This document shows positions 9,103-19,382 of a DNA stretch of 64,000 nucleotides, piece after piece; position 1 is the first letter of the stretch; every line of letters starts with the position of its first letter. Source of the stretch: Luteimonas sp. MC1750 (GTDB taxonomy: Bacteria > Pseudomonadota > Gammaproteobacteria > Xanthomonadales > Xanthomonadaceae); NCBI RefSeq assembly GCF_016615955.1, contig NZ_CP067113.1, positions 2,294,001 through 2,358,000 on the forward strand, given 5' to 3'. A program made the translations under genes and the position numbers. Below the pieces are notes generated by a model, which was not told where the DNA came from, ran no database searches, and saw only the letters and a program-made list of their open reading frames with translations.

Positions 9103-9131
9103 TTTACCGATTGATAGGCCTGGCCTAACAT
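9103..9131 (+). promoter_or_regulatory. Predicted sigma-70-type promoter of ahpC
   Basis: TTTACC at 9103-9108 and TAACAT at 9126-9131 are separated by 17 bases and each match four of six consensus positions. The -35 element directly abuts the OxyR site, a class I/II activator arrangement. Transcription would begin near 9138, about 43 bases before the ahpC start. Confidence 0.5.
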
Positions 9132-9180
9132 TCCCTTCGTCCGGCAGCCGCCGGTTTTCTCCCACCTCGCGAGGATTCCC

Positions 9181-9741
9181 ATGTCCGTCATCAACACCGA
9201 AATCAAGCCGTTCAAGGCTACCGCCTTCCACAACGGCGAGTTCGTCGAAGTCGACAGCGCCAACCTGAAGGGCAAGTGGTCCGTGTTCGTGTTCTACCCG
9301 GCCGACTTCACCTTCGTCTGCCCGACCGAGCTCGAGGACCTGGCCATCAACTACGACGAGTTCAAGAAGCTCGGCGTCGAGATCTACAGCGTGTCGACCG
9401 ACACCCACTTCTCGCACAAGGCCTGGCACGACAGCTCCGACGCGATCGGCAAGATCCAGTATCCGATGATCGGCGACCCGACCCACGAGATCTCTAAGAA
9501 CTTCGAGATCCTGCGTCCGTCCGGCCTGGCCGACCGCGGCACCTTCATCGTCGACCCCGAGGGCGTGATCCAGTCGATCGAGATCACCGCCGAGGGCATC
9601 GGCCGTGACGCCCTGGAGCTGCTGCGCAAGGTCAAGGCCGCCCAGTACGTCGCCGCCCATCCGGGCGAGGTCTGCCCGGCCAAGTGGAAGGAAGGCGAGA
9701 AGACCCTGAAGCCGTCGCTCGACCTGGTCGGCAAGATCTAA
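9181..9741 (+). CDS. ahpC: Alkyl hydroperoxide reductase subunit C (2-Cys peroxiredoxin)
   Basis: A 186-residue typical 2-Cys peroxiredoxin that reduces H2O2 and organic peroxides and is recycled by AhpF. The peroxidatic Cys is Cys47 in [13 protein letters not shown]; the resolving Cys lies in GEVCPAKWK at about residue 165. The length equals that of E. coli AhpC (187). A GCGAGGA ribosome binding site precedes the ATG. It is the first gene of an ahpC-ahpF-oxyR block and has an upstream OxyR site, so peroxide induction is expected. The codon use is strongly biased, as for an abundant protein. Confidence 0.98.
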   Translation: MSVINTEIKPFKATAFHNGEFVEVDSANLKGKWSVFVFYPADFTFVCPTELEDLAINYDEFKKLGVEIYSVSTDTHFSHKAWHDSSDAIGKIQYPMIGDPTHEISKNFEILRPSGLADRGTFIVDPEGVIQSIEITAEGIGRDALELLRKVKAAQYVAAHPGEVCPAKWKEGEKTLKPSLDLVGKI

Positions 9742-9756
9742 GAACGCCGGTTTTTC

Positions 9757-9824
9757 TGTGGGAGCCGCTATAGCGGCGATCCCTCCGGCCTCAGGAAGCG
9801 ATCGCGGCCATGGCCGCTCCTACA
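9757..9824. repeat. Inverted pair of REP elements (BIME-like)
   Basis: Two 24-base REP-like units lie head to head: TGTGGGAGCCGCTATAGCGG.. at 9757-9780, and the reverse-complement form of TGTAGGAGCGGCCATGGCCG.. at 9801-9824, with 20 bases between. Each unit has its own small palindrome, and the two units are complementary to one another. The GTAGGAGCGGC head is typical of REP families in Xanthomonadaceae and Pseudomonas. The pair sits between ahpC and ahpF, where it could act as a transcript-stability or attenuation element. A third copy is at 31036-31059. Confidence 0.8.
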
Positions 9825-9843
9825 GGTGCAAGACCCAGCCCAT

Positions 9844-9940
9844 CCCCGCTTCGGCGGGGGTGGGGCTGGACCGGAGTCCGTGCAGCGCGCGCGGCCTGCG
9901 GTCCATCCCCACGCCGGTGGCGGCCCGTCCCGGGACGGGC
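9844..9940 (+). other. Hairpin-rich ahpC-ahpF spacer
   Basis: The 236-base gap between ahpC and ahpF contains, after the REP pair, a 6-bp stem closed by a UUCG tetraloop (CCCCGC-TTCG-GCGGGG, 9844-9859) and an 18-base perfect palindrome GCCCGTCCCGGGACGGGC (9923-9940). Neither is followed by a T run, so they are not classical terminators. They could uncouple ahpF expression from the more abundant ahpC transcript. No open reading frame of note was seen here. Confidence 0.45.
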
Positions 9941-9977
9941 TGCAGGCCCCCGCCTTGCCGTTATCCAGGAGTCCACC

Positions 9978-11570
9978 ATGCTCGAAGACGATCTCAAGAC
10001 CCAGCTCAAGGCCTATCTCGAGCGGCTGCAGCGCCCCGTGGTGCTGGTCGCCAGCGTGGACGACGGCAGCAAGTCGGCCGAGATGCTCGAGCTGCTGGAA
10101 GACATCCGCGCGCTGTCGGACAAGGTGAGCGTCGAGGTCTCGCGCGACGACGCGCAGCGCAAGCCGTCCTTCGCCGTGACCTCCCCCGGCCATGACATCG
10201 ACCTGCGCTTCGCCGGCCTGCCCATGGGCCACGAGTTCACCTCGCTGGTGCTGGCGCTGCTCCAGGTCGGTGGCCATCCGTCCAAGGCGGCGCCGGAGCT
10301 GCTGGAGCAGGTCCGCAACCTCGAGGGCGAGTACCGCTTCGAGACCTATTTCTCGCTGTCGTGCCAGAACTGCCCGGACGTGGTCCAGGCGCTGAACCTG
10401 GCCGCGGTGCTCAACCCCGGCATCCACCACGTCGCGATCGACGGCGCCCTGTTCCAGGACGAGGTCGAGGCGCGCGAAGTGATGTCGGTGCCGACCGTGT
10501 TCCTCAACGGCGAGGTCTTCGACCAGGGCCGCATGAGCCTCGAGCAGATCGTCGCCAAGCTCGATACCGGCGCCGCCAGGCGCGACGCCGCGGCGATCGC
10601 GAAGAAGGACGTGTTCGACGTGCTGGTAGTCGGCGGCGGCCCCGCCGGCGCGGCGGCGGCGATCTATGCGGCGCGCAAGGGCATCCGCACCGGCGTCGTC
10701 TCGGAGCGCTTCGGCGGCCAGGTGCTGGACACCATGTCGATCGAGAACTTCATCTCCGTGCCCGAGACCGACGGCCCGCGCTTCGCCGCGCAGCTCGAGG
10801 CGCACGTGCGCCAGTACGACGTCGACATCATGAACCTGCAGCGCGCGAAGGCGCTGAGCCAGGACGGCGACGGCGTGACCACCGTCGAGCTCGAGAGCGG
10901 CGCCAGCGTGCGCGGCCGCACCGTGGTGCTCGCCACCGGCGCGCGCTGGCGGCAGATGGGCGTGCCCGGCGAGGACCAGTACCGCAACAAGGGCGTGGCC
11001 TACTGCCCGCACTGCGACGGCCCGCTGTTCAAGGGCAAGCGCGTGGCGGTGATCGGCGGCGGCAACTCCGGCGTCGAGGCCGCGATCGACCTGGCCGGCC
11101 TCGTCAGCCACGTCACCCTGGTCGAGTTCGATTCGAAGCTGCGCGCCGACGAGGTGCTGCAGCGCAAGCTGCGCAGCCTGGCCAACGTGCGCATCATCAC
11201 CTCCGCGCAGACCACCGAGGTGCTCGGCGATGGCAAGCGGGTCAACGGGCTGGTCTACCGCGACCGCGTCGGTGGCGACGCGCACCGCGTGGAGCTGGAA
11301 GGCGTGTTCGTGCAGATCGGCCTGCTGCCCAATACCGAGTGGCTGAAGGGCGCCATCGCGCTCAGCCCCCGCGGCGAGATCGTGGTCGACGACGCCGGCC
11401 GCACGTCGCTGCCGGGCGTGTTCGCGGCCGGCGATGCCACCACGGTGCCGTACAAGCAGATCGTGATCGCGATGGGGGAAGGCGCCAAGGCATCGCTCAG
11501 CGCGTTCGACCACCTGATCCGCAGCAGCAGCCCGGCCGCCACGGCCGATGCCGAGGCGGCCACGGCGTAA
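9978..11570 (+). CDS. ahpF: Alkyl hydroperoxide reductase subunit F
   Basis: A 530-residue FAD/NADH-dependent disulfide reductase that regenerates AhpC. The N-terminal tandem thioredoxin-fold domain (residues about 1-200) has the CxxC in SCQNCPD. The flavoprotein domain starts with [16 protein letters not shown] at about 213. The active-site CxxC is in [10 protein letters not shown]. The NADH-binding motif is [10 protein letters not shown], and the C-terminal FAD motif is [19 protein letters not shown]. The length is normal (E. coli 521). A CAGGAG ribosome binding site lies 8 bases before the ATG. It is co-directional with ahpC and oxyR. Confidence 0.98.
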   Translation: MLEDDLKTQLKAYLERLQRPVVLVASVDDGSKSAEMLELLEDIRALSDKVSVEVSRDDAQRKPSFAVTSPGHDIDLRFAGLPMGHEFTSLVLALLQVGGHPSKAAPELLEQVRNLEGEYRFETYFSLSCQNCPDVVQALNLAAVLNPGIHHVAIDGALFQDEVEAREVMSVPTVFLNGEVFDQGRMSLEQIVAKLDTGAARRDAAAIAKKDVFDVLVVGGGPAGAAAAIYAARKGIRTGVVSERFGGQVLDTMSIENFISVPETDGPRFAAQLEAHVRQYDVDIMNLQRAKALSQDGDGVTTVELESGASVRGRTVVLATGARWRQMGVPGEDQYRNKGVAYCPHCDGPLFKGKRVAVIGGGNSGVEAAIDLAGLVSHVTLVEFDSKLRADEVLQRKLRSLANVRIITSAQTTEVLGDGKRVNGLVYRDRVGGDAHRVELEGVFVQIGLLPNTEWLKGAIALSPRGEIVVDDAGRTSLPGVFAAGDATTVPYKQIVIAMGEGAKASLSAFDHLIRSSSPAATADAEAATA

Positions 11571-11604
11571 GCCGCGGCCACCTCCTCCACAGCGAGGCTC
11601 CGCC

Positions 11605-12558
11605 ATGAACCTGCGCGACCTGGGCTACTTCGTCGCCCTCGCCGACCACCTGCACTTCGGCAGGGCGGCGGCGGCGAGCTTCGTCAGCCAGCCCACGCTG
11701 TCGACCCAGATCCGCAAGCTGGAGGAGGAGCTGGGCGTGGCGCTGGTGGAACGGGCGCCGCGCAACGTGATGCTCACGCCCGCCGGGCGCGAAGTCGCGA
11801 CGCGCGCTCGGCGGGTCATGGCCGACATCGAGCAGATGCGCGAGGCCGCCCGGCGCAGCCAGGACCCCGAGGCCGGCACCGTCCGCCTGGGCCTGTTCCC
11901 GACCCTCGGCCCCTACCTGCTCCCGCACGTGGTGCCGGCGATCCGGAAGCGGTTCCCGGAGCTCGAGCTGCTGCTGGTGGAGGAGAAGAGCGATGTCCTG
12001 CTCGATCGCCTGCAGCAGGGCCGGCTCGATGCCGCTCTCCTCGCGCTGCCGGTAGGCGACGACCAGCTCGAGGTCGAGTTCCTGTTCGAGGAGCCCTTCG
12101 TGCTCGCGGTGCCCGAGGCGCACCCGCTCGCCGGCCGCGGCCGCATCTCGCTGGGCGACCTGGTCGACGAGCGCCTGCTCCTGCTCGCCGACGGCCACTG
12201 CCTGCGCGACCAGGCGCTGGACGTCTGCCATCTCGCCGGCGCCGGCGAGAAGGGCGAGTTCCAGGCCACCAGCCTGGAGACCCTGCGCCAGATGGTCGCC
12301 GCCAACGTCGGCGTGACCCTGCTGCCTTCGCTGGCGGTGAAGCCGCCGGTGGCGCGCTCGGACAACATCCGGCTGGTCGACTTCCACGCGCCGGCGCCCA
12401 GCCGGCGCATCGCCATGGTCTGGCGCCGCAGCACGGCGATGGCCGGCTTCCTGCACGAACTCGCCGACGTGCTCCGCGGGCTGCCGGCCGGGCTGCTGGA
12501 GCCGCACGTGTCCGAATCCACCGCGACGGCCCACGTCCCGGGCGCCCCCGGCCTGTAG
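11605..12558 (+). CDS. oxyR: Hydrogen peroxide-inducible transcriptional activator OxyR
   Basis: A 317-residue LysR-type regulator. The N-terminal winged helix-turn-helix (LGYFVALADHLHFGRAAAAS then SQPTLSTQIRKLEEELG) is followed by the substrate-binding-like regulatory domain. Cys199 and Cys208 in HCLRDQALDVC align in both position and spacing with the redox switch of E. coli OxyR. The protein senses H2O2 by disulfide formation and activates peroxide-defence genes. The gene lies 34 bp downstream of ahpF, and a candidate target site is present upstream of ahpC. The C-terminal 30 residues are a family-variable tail. Confidence 0.97.
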   Translation: MNLRDLGYFVALADHLHFGRAAAASFVSQPTLSTQIRKLEEELGVALVERAPRNVMLTPAGREVATRARRVMADIEQMREAARRSQDPEAGTVRLGLFPTLGPYLLPHVVPAIRKRFPELELLLVEEKSDVLLDRLQQGRLDAALLALPVGDDQLEVEFLFEEPFVLAVPEAHPLAGRGRISLGDLVDERLLLLADGHCLRDQALDVCHLAGAGEKGEFQATSLETLRQMVAANVGVTLLPSLAVKPPVARSDNIRLVDFHAPAPSRRIAMVWRRSTAMAGFLHELADVLRGLPAGLLEPHVSESTATAHVPGAPGL

Positions 12559-12588
12559 CCGCAACGGCGTCCGTTCCTGCGCGCGGCC

Positions 12589-13161
12589 TCAGCTGGCGAC
12601 GCCCACCTGGCAACTCACCCCGGTGCCGCCCAGGCCGCAGTAGCCGCGGGGATTCTTCGACAGGTATTGCTGGTGCTCGTCCTCCGCGTAGTGGAAGGCG
12701 GGCGCCGGATACACGATCTGGGTGGTGATCGGCCCGTGGCCTGCGTCGGCAAGGCGCTGCTGGTAGGCGTCGCGACTGGCCACGGCGGCGCGGTGCTGCG
12801 CCCCGGTGTCGCAGTGGATCACCGAACGGTACTGGCTGCCGACGTCGTTGCCCTGGCGCATGCCCTGGGTCGGGTCGTGGCCCTCCCAGAAGCGTGACAG
12901 CAGGGTCGCGAAGTCGACCCGCTCCGGGTCGTAGACCACCAGCACCACTTCGGCGTGGCCGGTACGTCCGCTGCACACCTCGCGGTAGGTGGGCGCGTCG
13001 GCGTCACCGCCGGCATAGCCGACGGCCGTGGTCTCCACGCCCGGCAGGGTCCAGAACAGCCGCTCCGCACCCCAGAAGCAGCCCATCCCGAACTGCACGC
13101 GCTCCGCGCCGGAAAACACGCCGCGCAGGGGGCGGCCATGGACATGGTGGACGGTGTTCAT
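12589..13161 (-). CDS. msrA: Peptide-methionine (S)-S-oxide reductase
   Basis: A 190-residue MsrA. The active-site motif [11 protein letters not shown] carries the nucleophilic Cys. [26 protein letters not shown] is the substrate-binding region, and two Cys near the C-terminus ([12 protein letters not shown]) are candidate resolving residues. It repairs oxidised methionine, using thioredoxin as reductant. The ATG at 13161 was chosen because the upstream in-frame extension lacks family similarity. It converges on oxyR with 30 bp between, so the region groups oxidative-stress functions without being one operon. Confidence 0.95.
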   Translation of the reverse strand: MNTVHHVHGRPLRGVFSGAERVQFGMGCFWGAERLFWTLPGVETTAVGYAGGDADAPTYREVCSGRTGHAEVVLVVYDPERVDFATLLSRFWEGHDPTQGMRQGNDVGSQYRSVIHCDTGAQHRAAVASRDAYQQRLADAGHGPITTQIVYPAPAFHYAEDEHQQYLSKNPRGYCGLGGTGVSCQVGVAS

Positions 13162-13271
13162 CGTTGACGCCTCGCGCGGACCGGCCTTCCATGATGTGGC
13201 CTGCCCCGGCACGGTCCAAGCCACGCCCGGGCGCGGCGTTCAGCCCGGCCACCGCCCGCGCGCCGCTCCGC

Positions 13272-13277
13272 TACACT
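13272..13277 (+). promoter_or_regulatory. Possible -10 element of glnS
   Basis: TACACT lies 44 bases upstream of the glnS ATG in an otherwise GC-rich 160-base divergent gap (13162-13321). No convincing -35 was found at 16-18 bases. Nothing else was recognised in this gap. Confidence 0.25.
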
Positions 13278-13321
13278 GCCCGGTCCACGGCGCAGCCGCG
13301 CCGGACTCCCCGACGACACGC

Positions 13322-15073
<1,752 letters not shown>

Positions 15074-15084
15074 CCGACCCGCGG

Positions 15085-15102
15085 CCCCGGCCTTCGCCGG
15101 GG
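15085..15102 (+). terminator. GC hairpin after glnS
   Basis: CCCCGGC-CTTC-GCCGGGG forms a 7-bp perfect stem 12 bases after the glnS stop. There is no following T run, so intrinsic termination is uncertain. Confidence 0.3.
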
Positions 15103-15155
15103 TCCACGCCGTCCGGGGCTACCATGCCCGGCGACGTCCACGACCGGAGACCTCC

Positions 15156-15629
15156 ATGCGCCGGATCTTCCAGCCCGCATCCATCGCCCTGGCCGCGCTG
15201 CTGCTCGCGGCCTGCACCGCCCCGCAGCCGAATGGCGGTGCGGTGATGCCGCCAACCGCCGAAACGCGTCCCGCGGCCCCGACCGCCCCGGTCGCGCCCG
15301 GAGTCGCTTCGCCCGATGTCGCTCCGCCCGCCGATGTCGCTCCGCCCGCCGGTGTCGCCGCGCCCGTCCGCGGCGCGATGCCCGGCGTACCCGACCTCGA
15401 CCGCAGCTGCCGCGTCGACAGCGACTGCGCGGTGAAGGACGTCGGCAACTGCTGCGGCTACTTCCCGGCCTGCGTGAACACGGCCGCCCGGCCCGACCCC
15501 AAGGCCGTGCAGGCCGCCTGCGCCGACTCGGGCATGGCCGGCGTCTGCGGCTTCCGCGAGATCGAGGCCTGCGCCTGCGTGTCCAACACCTGCGAGCCGG
15601 CCCAGTCCGGCGGCGCGGTGGCCCGGTGA
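15156..15629 (+). CDS. Cys-rich lipoprotein, function unknown
   Basis: A 157-residue predicted lipoprotein. A short charged N-terminus, a hydrophobic stretch and the lipobox LLLAAC give lipidation at about Cys20. There follows a Pro/Ala-rich linker with tandem repeats (PDVAPPADVAPPAGVAAP), then a compact C-terminal domain with ten Cys (SCRVDSDC, GNCCGYFPAC, GVCGF, EACACVSNTC), probably disulfide-bonded in the periplasm. The family resembles small secreted Cys-rich proteins of unknown role. Its GTGA overlap with the following deaminase gene suggests co-translation. No enzymatic motif was recognised. Confidence 0.75.
   Translation: MRRIFQPASIALAALLLAACTAPQPNGGAVMPPTAETRPAAPTAPVAPGVASPDVAPPADVAPPAGVAAPVRGAMPGVPDLDRSCRVDSDCAVKDVGNCCGYFPACVNTAARPDPKAVQAACADSGMAGVCGFREIEACACVSNTCEPAQSGGAVAR
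15300..15368 (+). repeat. 18-bp tandem repeat in lipoprotein linker
   Basis: The unit GATGTCGCTCCGCCCGCC occurs twice perfectly (15315-15332 and 15333-15350), with a degenerate copy on each side. It keeps the reading frame and encodes the Pro/Ala-rich spacer, so copy number changes would only lengthen or shorten the linker. Confidence 0.8.
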
Positions 15630-16213
15630 CCGCCATGCACCTTCCCGCGCGCGTGGGCCTCGAGCTCCCGGCCTGGGTCGACGGACTGGTCGACCGCGAA
15701 CGCGCCTATGCCGGCGATGACGACAAGGTCGCGCTGGCCATCGCGCTGGCGTCACGCAACGTCGACGAGGCGACCGGAGGCCCGTTCGGGGCGGTGCTGT
15801 TCGGCCCCGACGACCGCGTCGTCGCCGCCGGCGTCAACGTGGTGCTGCCGCAGTCGACCTCGCTGGCCCACGCCGAGAACCTGACCTACATGCTGGCCCA
15901 GCAGGCGCTGGGCCGCGCGCGCATCAATCTCGACGACGCCGGCCGCCCGTGTGGCCCGTACACGCTGGCGACCTCGGCCCAGCCCTGCTGCCAGTGCTAT
16001 GGCGCGACCGTCTGGGCCGGCATCGACCGCCTGCTGATCGGCGCCCGCGCCGAGGACGTGCACGCGCTGACCGAGTTCGACGAAGGCCCGCTGCCGGCCG
16101 ACTGGCCGGGCGAACTGGCCCGCCGCGGCATCGAGGTGGTGCGCGACATCGCCCGTGGGCAGGCCCGCGAGGTGCTGGCCGCCTACGGCCGCGCCGGCGG
16201 ACAGCGCTACTGA
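15626..16213 (+). CDS. Nucleoside deaminase (cytidine/guanine deaminase fold)
   Basis: A 195-residue zinc-dependent deaminase. The zinc ligands and the catalytic Glu are visible: His82-Ala-Glu84 in LAHAENLT and the PCxxC motif in QPCCQCYG (Cys121, Cys124). GGPFGAVLFGPDDRVVAAGV is the usual substrate-pocket segment. This type acts on guanine, cytosine or related nucleosides; which one cannot be told. The start is the GTG overlapping the previous stop; an ATG three codons later is an alternative. The stop overlaps the start of rlmM (TGATG), so the genes are likely coupled. Confidence 0.85.
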   Translation: MTAMHLPARVGLELPAWVDGLVDRERAYAGDDDKVALAIALASRNVDEATGGPFGAVLFGPDDRVVAAGVNVVLPQSTSLAHAENLTYMLAQQALGRARINLDDAGRPCGPYTLATSAQPCCQCYGATVWAGIDRLLIGARAEDVHALTEFDEGPLPADWPGELARRGIEVVRDIARGQAREVLAAYGRAGGQRY

Positions 16214-17307
16214 TGCACGCCGGAGATGCGCCCGCGGCGGGCGCGACCGGACTGCTCTGCTACTGCCGCGGCGGCTTCGAGCCCGAGCTCGCGGCCGAGC
16301 TCGGCGAGCGCGCCGCCGCGGCCGGCCACCACGGCTACGCCGCCACCGAGCGCGGCAGCGGCTTCGTGCGCTTCCTCGCGCCCGGCGCCGACGCGCACGC
16401 GCTGTCGCGCGCCCTGCCCTGGCGCTCGCTGGTCTTCGCGCGGCAGAAGCTGAGGCTGCTGGCGGAGCTCGACGGCATCGACACCAGCGACCGCGTCACC
16501 CCGATCGTGGCCGCGCTGCAGGCCCACGCCGGCAGCGCCGCGTTCGGCGCCCTGGTCGTCGAGCACCCCGACAGCGACGCCGCGCGGCCGCTCGCCGGGC
16601 TGGCCCGCGCGCTCGGCAACGCGATCCGCCCGGTGCTGCGCAAGGCCGGCCTGCTGGCCGCGAAGGACGATCCGCGGCGGCCCGCCCTGCACGTCTGCCT
16701 GCTGGACGGCGACCACCTGCTGCTGGCAGTGGCCGATTCCGGCGATGCCTCGTCCTGGCCGATGGGCGTGCCGCGCCTGCGCCTGCACCGCGACGCCCCG
16801 TCGCGCTCGGCGCTGAAGCTGGAGGAGGCCTTCCTCGTCCTGCTCGACGAAGGCGAACGCGCGCGCCTGCTCAGGCCCGGGATGACCGCCGCCGACCTCG
16901 GCGCCGCGCCCGGCGGCTGGACCTGGGTGCTGCAGCGCTCGGGCCTGCACGTGACCTCGGTCGACAACGGGCCGCTGCGCCAGCACGTGCTCGACGCCGG
17001 GGGCGTCGACCACCTGCGCGAGGACGGTTTCCGCTGGCAGCCGCCGCGCGCCCTCGACTGGATGGTCTGCGACATGGTCGAGCAGCCGCGCCGCGTCGCC
17101 TCGCGCATGGCGACCTGGTTCCGCGAAGGCTGGTGCCGGCAGGCGGTGTTCAACCTGAAGCTGCCGATGAAGAAGCGCTGGCTGGAGACGGCGCTGTGCC
17201 TGGACCTGTTCGCCCGCGAGGCCGGGCGTCCGCTGGAGCTGCGCGCGCGCCAGCTCTACCACGACCGCGAAGAGATCACGGTGCTGGTGCTGCCGGCCCG
17301 CGGCTGA
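16213..17307 (+). CDS. rlmM: 23S rRNA 2'-O-ribose C2498 methyltransferase
   Basis: A 364-residue protein with an N-terminal THUMP-like domain and a Rossmann methyltransferase domain. The SAM-binding motif is DLGAAPGGWTW from residue 228. The catalytic K-D-K-type residues include Asp in DWMVCDMVEQP and Lys in FNLKLPMKKRW. RlmM methylates C2498 of 23S rRNA before ribosome assembly. The length matches E. coli RlmM (366). The ATG overlaps the deaminase stop codon (TGATG). Confidence 0.95.
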   Translation: MHAGDAPAAGATGLLCYCRGGFEPELAAELGERAAAAGHHGYAATERGSGFVRFLAPGADAHALSRALPWRSLVFARQKLRLLAELDGIDTSDRVTPIVAALQAHAGSAAFGALVVEHPDSDAARPLAGLARALGNAIRPVLRKAGLLAAKDDPRRPALHVCLLDGDHLLLAVADSGDASSWPMGVPRLRLHRDAPSRSALKLEEAFLVLLDEGERARLLRPGMTAADLGAAPGGWTWVLQRSGLHVTSVDNGPLRQHVLDAGGVDHLREDGFRWQPPRALDWMVCDMVEQPRRVASRMATWFREGWCRQAVFNLKLPMKKRWLETALCLDLFAREAGRPLELRARQLYHDREEITVLVLPARG

Positions 17308-17348
17308 CGCGCCCGACCGCCGTTCAGCGTCCAGCAGGCGGATCCTGA

Positions 17349-17369
17349 CCGGGGCTTCATGGGCCCCGG
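17349..17369 (+). terminator. GC hairpin after rlmM
   Basis: CCGGGGC (17349-17355) pairs with GCCCCGG (17363-17369) across a 7-base loop between rlmM and the next gene. No T run follows, so this is only a weak terminator candidate. Confidence 0.25.
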
Positions 17370-17408
17370 ACTAGCGTGGCGCCCCGACCCAACACGACGG
17401 GAACCACC

Positions 17409-18167
17409 ATGGACACTCGCATGCTCAAGCACCCGCTCGGCCTCGCCCTGCTCGCGGCCGCCATCGGCGCCAGCGGGCCGCTGTTCGCACAGTCGGCCGA
17501 AAGCGTCGGCCTGCAGACCGTGACCGACCAGAAGACCCGTGCCGCGCAGCAGGATGCACGGACTGCGGAACAGGATGCCCGGATGGCGCGCGAGGCTGCC
17601 GAGCAGGCCGAAGCCCAGCGCCGCGCCGGCGCCGTGACCGCCGAAGGCCAGGCGCAGGCGGACTACAGCGCATGGCAGGCCGACCAGGCCTCGCGCCGGG
17701 CCGAACGCGCCGCGCATGCCGCCGGCCACGCCGGCAACCGTGCCGGGGGCGCCAGCGCCGCGGCGTATGGCGGCGCCGCCCAGCCGAGCCAGGTGGCCGC
17801 CCAGTCCCACGGCGCCGCCGCCGATGCCAGTGCCGCGAGCAGCGCGGCGCGTGATGCCGCGATGGAGGCCCGGGCCGCCGCGGAGCGCGCGCGCGCCGCC
17901 GCGAGCGAGCCACCCGCCCCGCCCCCGCGCACGCGTCCGGCCGAGACCTACCCGAGCGAGCCGCAGGTGACGATCACCTCCAGCGCGCCGGATTCAGTCG
18001 TGGGCGAATACCGCATCGACATGGCCGCGCTGGACACCAACGGCGATGGCCGGCTCAGCCGCGCCGAGGCGCGACCCAATGCCACCCTGACCGCGGAATT
18101 CCGCGCGGTCGACAGCAACGGCGATGGCGCGCTCGACGCCACCGAACTCAGGGGCTGGACGCGCTGA
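17409..18167 (+). CDS. Exported Ala-rich protein with two EF-hand motifs
   Basis: A 252-residue protein with a signal peptide (LGLALLAAAIGASGPLFAQ, cleavage near residue 28). A long Ala/Glu/Arg/Gln-rich helical region follows (about residues 40-170, coiled-coil-like). The C-terminus has two calcium-binding EF-hand loops, DTNGDGRLSRAE and DSNGDGALDATE, about 25 residues apart. Each loop has acidic residues at positions 1, 3, 5 and 12. The location is probably periplasmic and Ca2+ binding is likely; the role is unknown. An in-frame ATG four codons on (MLKHP) is an alternative start. It converges on a flavin hydroxylase gene 24 bp away. Confidence 0.8.
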   Translation: MDTRMLKHPLGLALLAAAIGASGPLFAQSAESVGLQTVTDQKTRAAQQDARTAEQDARMAREAAEQAEAQRRAGAVTAEGQAQADYSAWQADQASRRAERAAHAAGHAGNRAGGASAAAYGGAAQPSQVAAQSHGAAADASAASSAARDAAMEARAAAERARAAASEPPAPPPRTRPAETYPSEPQVTITSSAPDSVVGEYRIDMAALDTNGDGRLSRAEARPNATLTAEFRAVDSNGDGALDATELRGWTR

Positions 18168-18191
18168 CCGTCCTGCGGCGCGCCGGCGGCC

Positions 18192-19382
18192 TCAGATCCC
18201 CGCCGCGCGCCGCCACAGGGCCGCCGCCACCGGCGGCACGCGCCCGGCGGCACCCAGGGCCGGGCCGCGCAGCAGCACGGCGGGCGCGGAGTCACTGCTG
18301 TAGACGCGGTTGATGCCGTCGAAGGCCCGCGCCGCCAGTGTCGCTTCGCTGCGCCGGGTGCGCGCCCAGCGCGCGATCCGCTGCGGGGTATCCCAGGGCT
18401 GCCGCCGCGCGAGCGCGGCGCTGACCGACTCGCGCAGCAGGGCGACATCGCGCAGCCCGACGTTGACCCCCTGGCCCGCCAGGGGATGCATCACGTGGGC
18501 CGCGTCGCCGACCAGCAGCACTCGCCCCTGCGCATAGCGCTCGGCCAGCTGGAGCCGCAGGGGAAACGCCGCCCGCGGCGAACAGGGCTCGATCCGGCCA
18601 AGCCGGCGATCGAAGGCCCGTTCAAGGATCGCGGCGAAGGCGGGGTCATCCATCGCCAGCGCGGCTTCGGCCTGGGCCGTGGGCATCGACCAGACGATCG
18701 AGCAGCTGCCGTCGGCGAAGGGCAGGAAGGCGAGCGGACCGCCGGGCAGGAAGCGCTGCCAGGCGGTGGCCTCGTGCGGGTGCCCGGTGCGCACGAAGCC
18801 GACCACGCCGGACTGGCCATAGCCATGGCCGGTGACGTCGATTCCGGCCAGCTGGCGCAGGGTCGATCCGGCCCCGTCCGCGGCCAGCACGATGCGCGCG
18901 GCCACCCGACTGCCGTCGTCGAGGCGCAGGCGCACGCTCTGCGCGTCCTGTTCGAGCGCCTCGACCCGCGCGGGGCAGCGCACATCGACGCCGGCGCCGG
19001 GAAGGCGCGCCCACAGGCGGTCGACCAGCAGGCCGTTCTCGACGATCCAGCCCAGCTCGCGGCGGCCCAGGCGGTCGGCGTCGAAGGCCAGCTCGCCACC
19101 ACCGGCCGCGTCCCAGACACGCATGCGCCGATACGGCTGCAGGCGCGTGGCGCGGCCGTCGCGGCCGTCGATGCCGGCCCAGACGCCGATCGCCTCGAAC
19201 AGGGCGGCATTGTCGTGGGCGAAGGCGAAGACGCGCAGATCCGGGCGTGCCTCGGACCAGGGCGCCGGTGCCCGGCCTTCGACCAGCACCACCGACAGGC
19301 CGAGTCCGCCGAGGGCCAGCGCCGCCGTGGCCCCGACCACCCCGCCGCCGACGACGGCCACGTCGACCATGCCGCGGCTCAC
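18192..19382 (-). CDS. UbiH/UbiF/VisC-family FAD-dependent hydroxylase
   Basis: A 396-residue flavoprotein monooxygenase of the ubiquinone-hydroxylase family. Motifs are VDVAVVGGGVVGATAALALG (FAD-binding GxGxxG), the DG motif LAADGAGSTLRQLAG, and GDAAHVMHPLAGQGVNLGLRD (second FAD motif). The enzyme probably adds a ring hydroxyl in ubiquinone biosynthesis. It lies directly after ubiH with a GTGA overlap, the arrangement of ubiH-ubiI in E. coli, so a UbiI-like role is plausible, but UbiF- or UbiM-like specificity cannot be excluded. The start is the overlapping GTG at 19382; an ATG at 19370 is possible. Confidence 0.88.
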   Translation of the reverse strand: MSRGMVDVAVVGGGVVGATAALALGGLGLSVVLVEGRAPAPWSEARPDLRVFAFAHDNAALFEAIGVWAGIDGRDGRATRLQPYRRMRVWDAAGGGELAFDADRLGRRELGWIVENGLLVDRLWARLPGAGVDVRCPARVEALEQDAQSVRLRLDDGSRVAARIVLAADGAGSTLRQLAGIDVTGHGYGQSGVVGFVRTGHPHEATAWQRFLPGGPLAFLPFADGSCSIVWSMPTAQAEAALAMDDPAFAAILERAFDRRLGRIEPCSPRAAFPLRLQLAERYAQGRVLLVGDAAHVMHPLAGQGVNVGLRDVALLRESVSAALARRQPWDTPQRIARWARTRRSEATLAARAFDGINRVYSSDSAPAVLLRGPALGAAGRVPPVAAALWRRAAGI

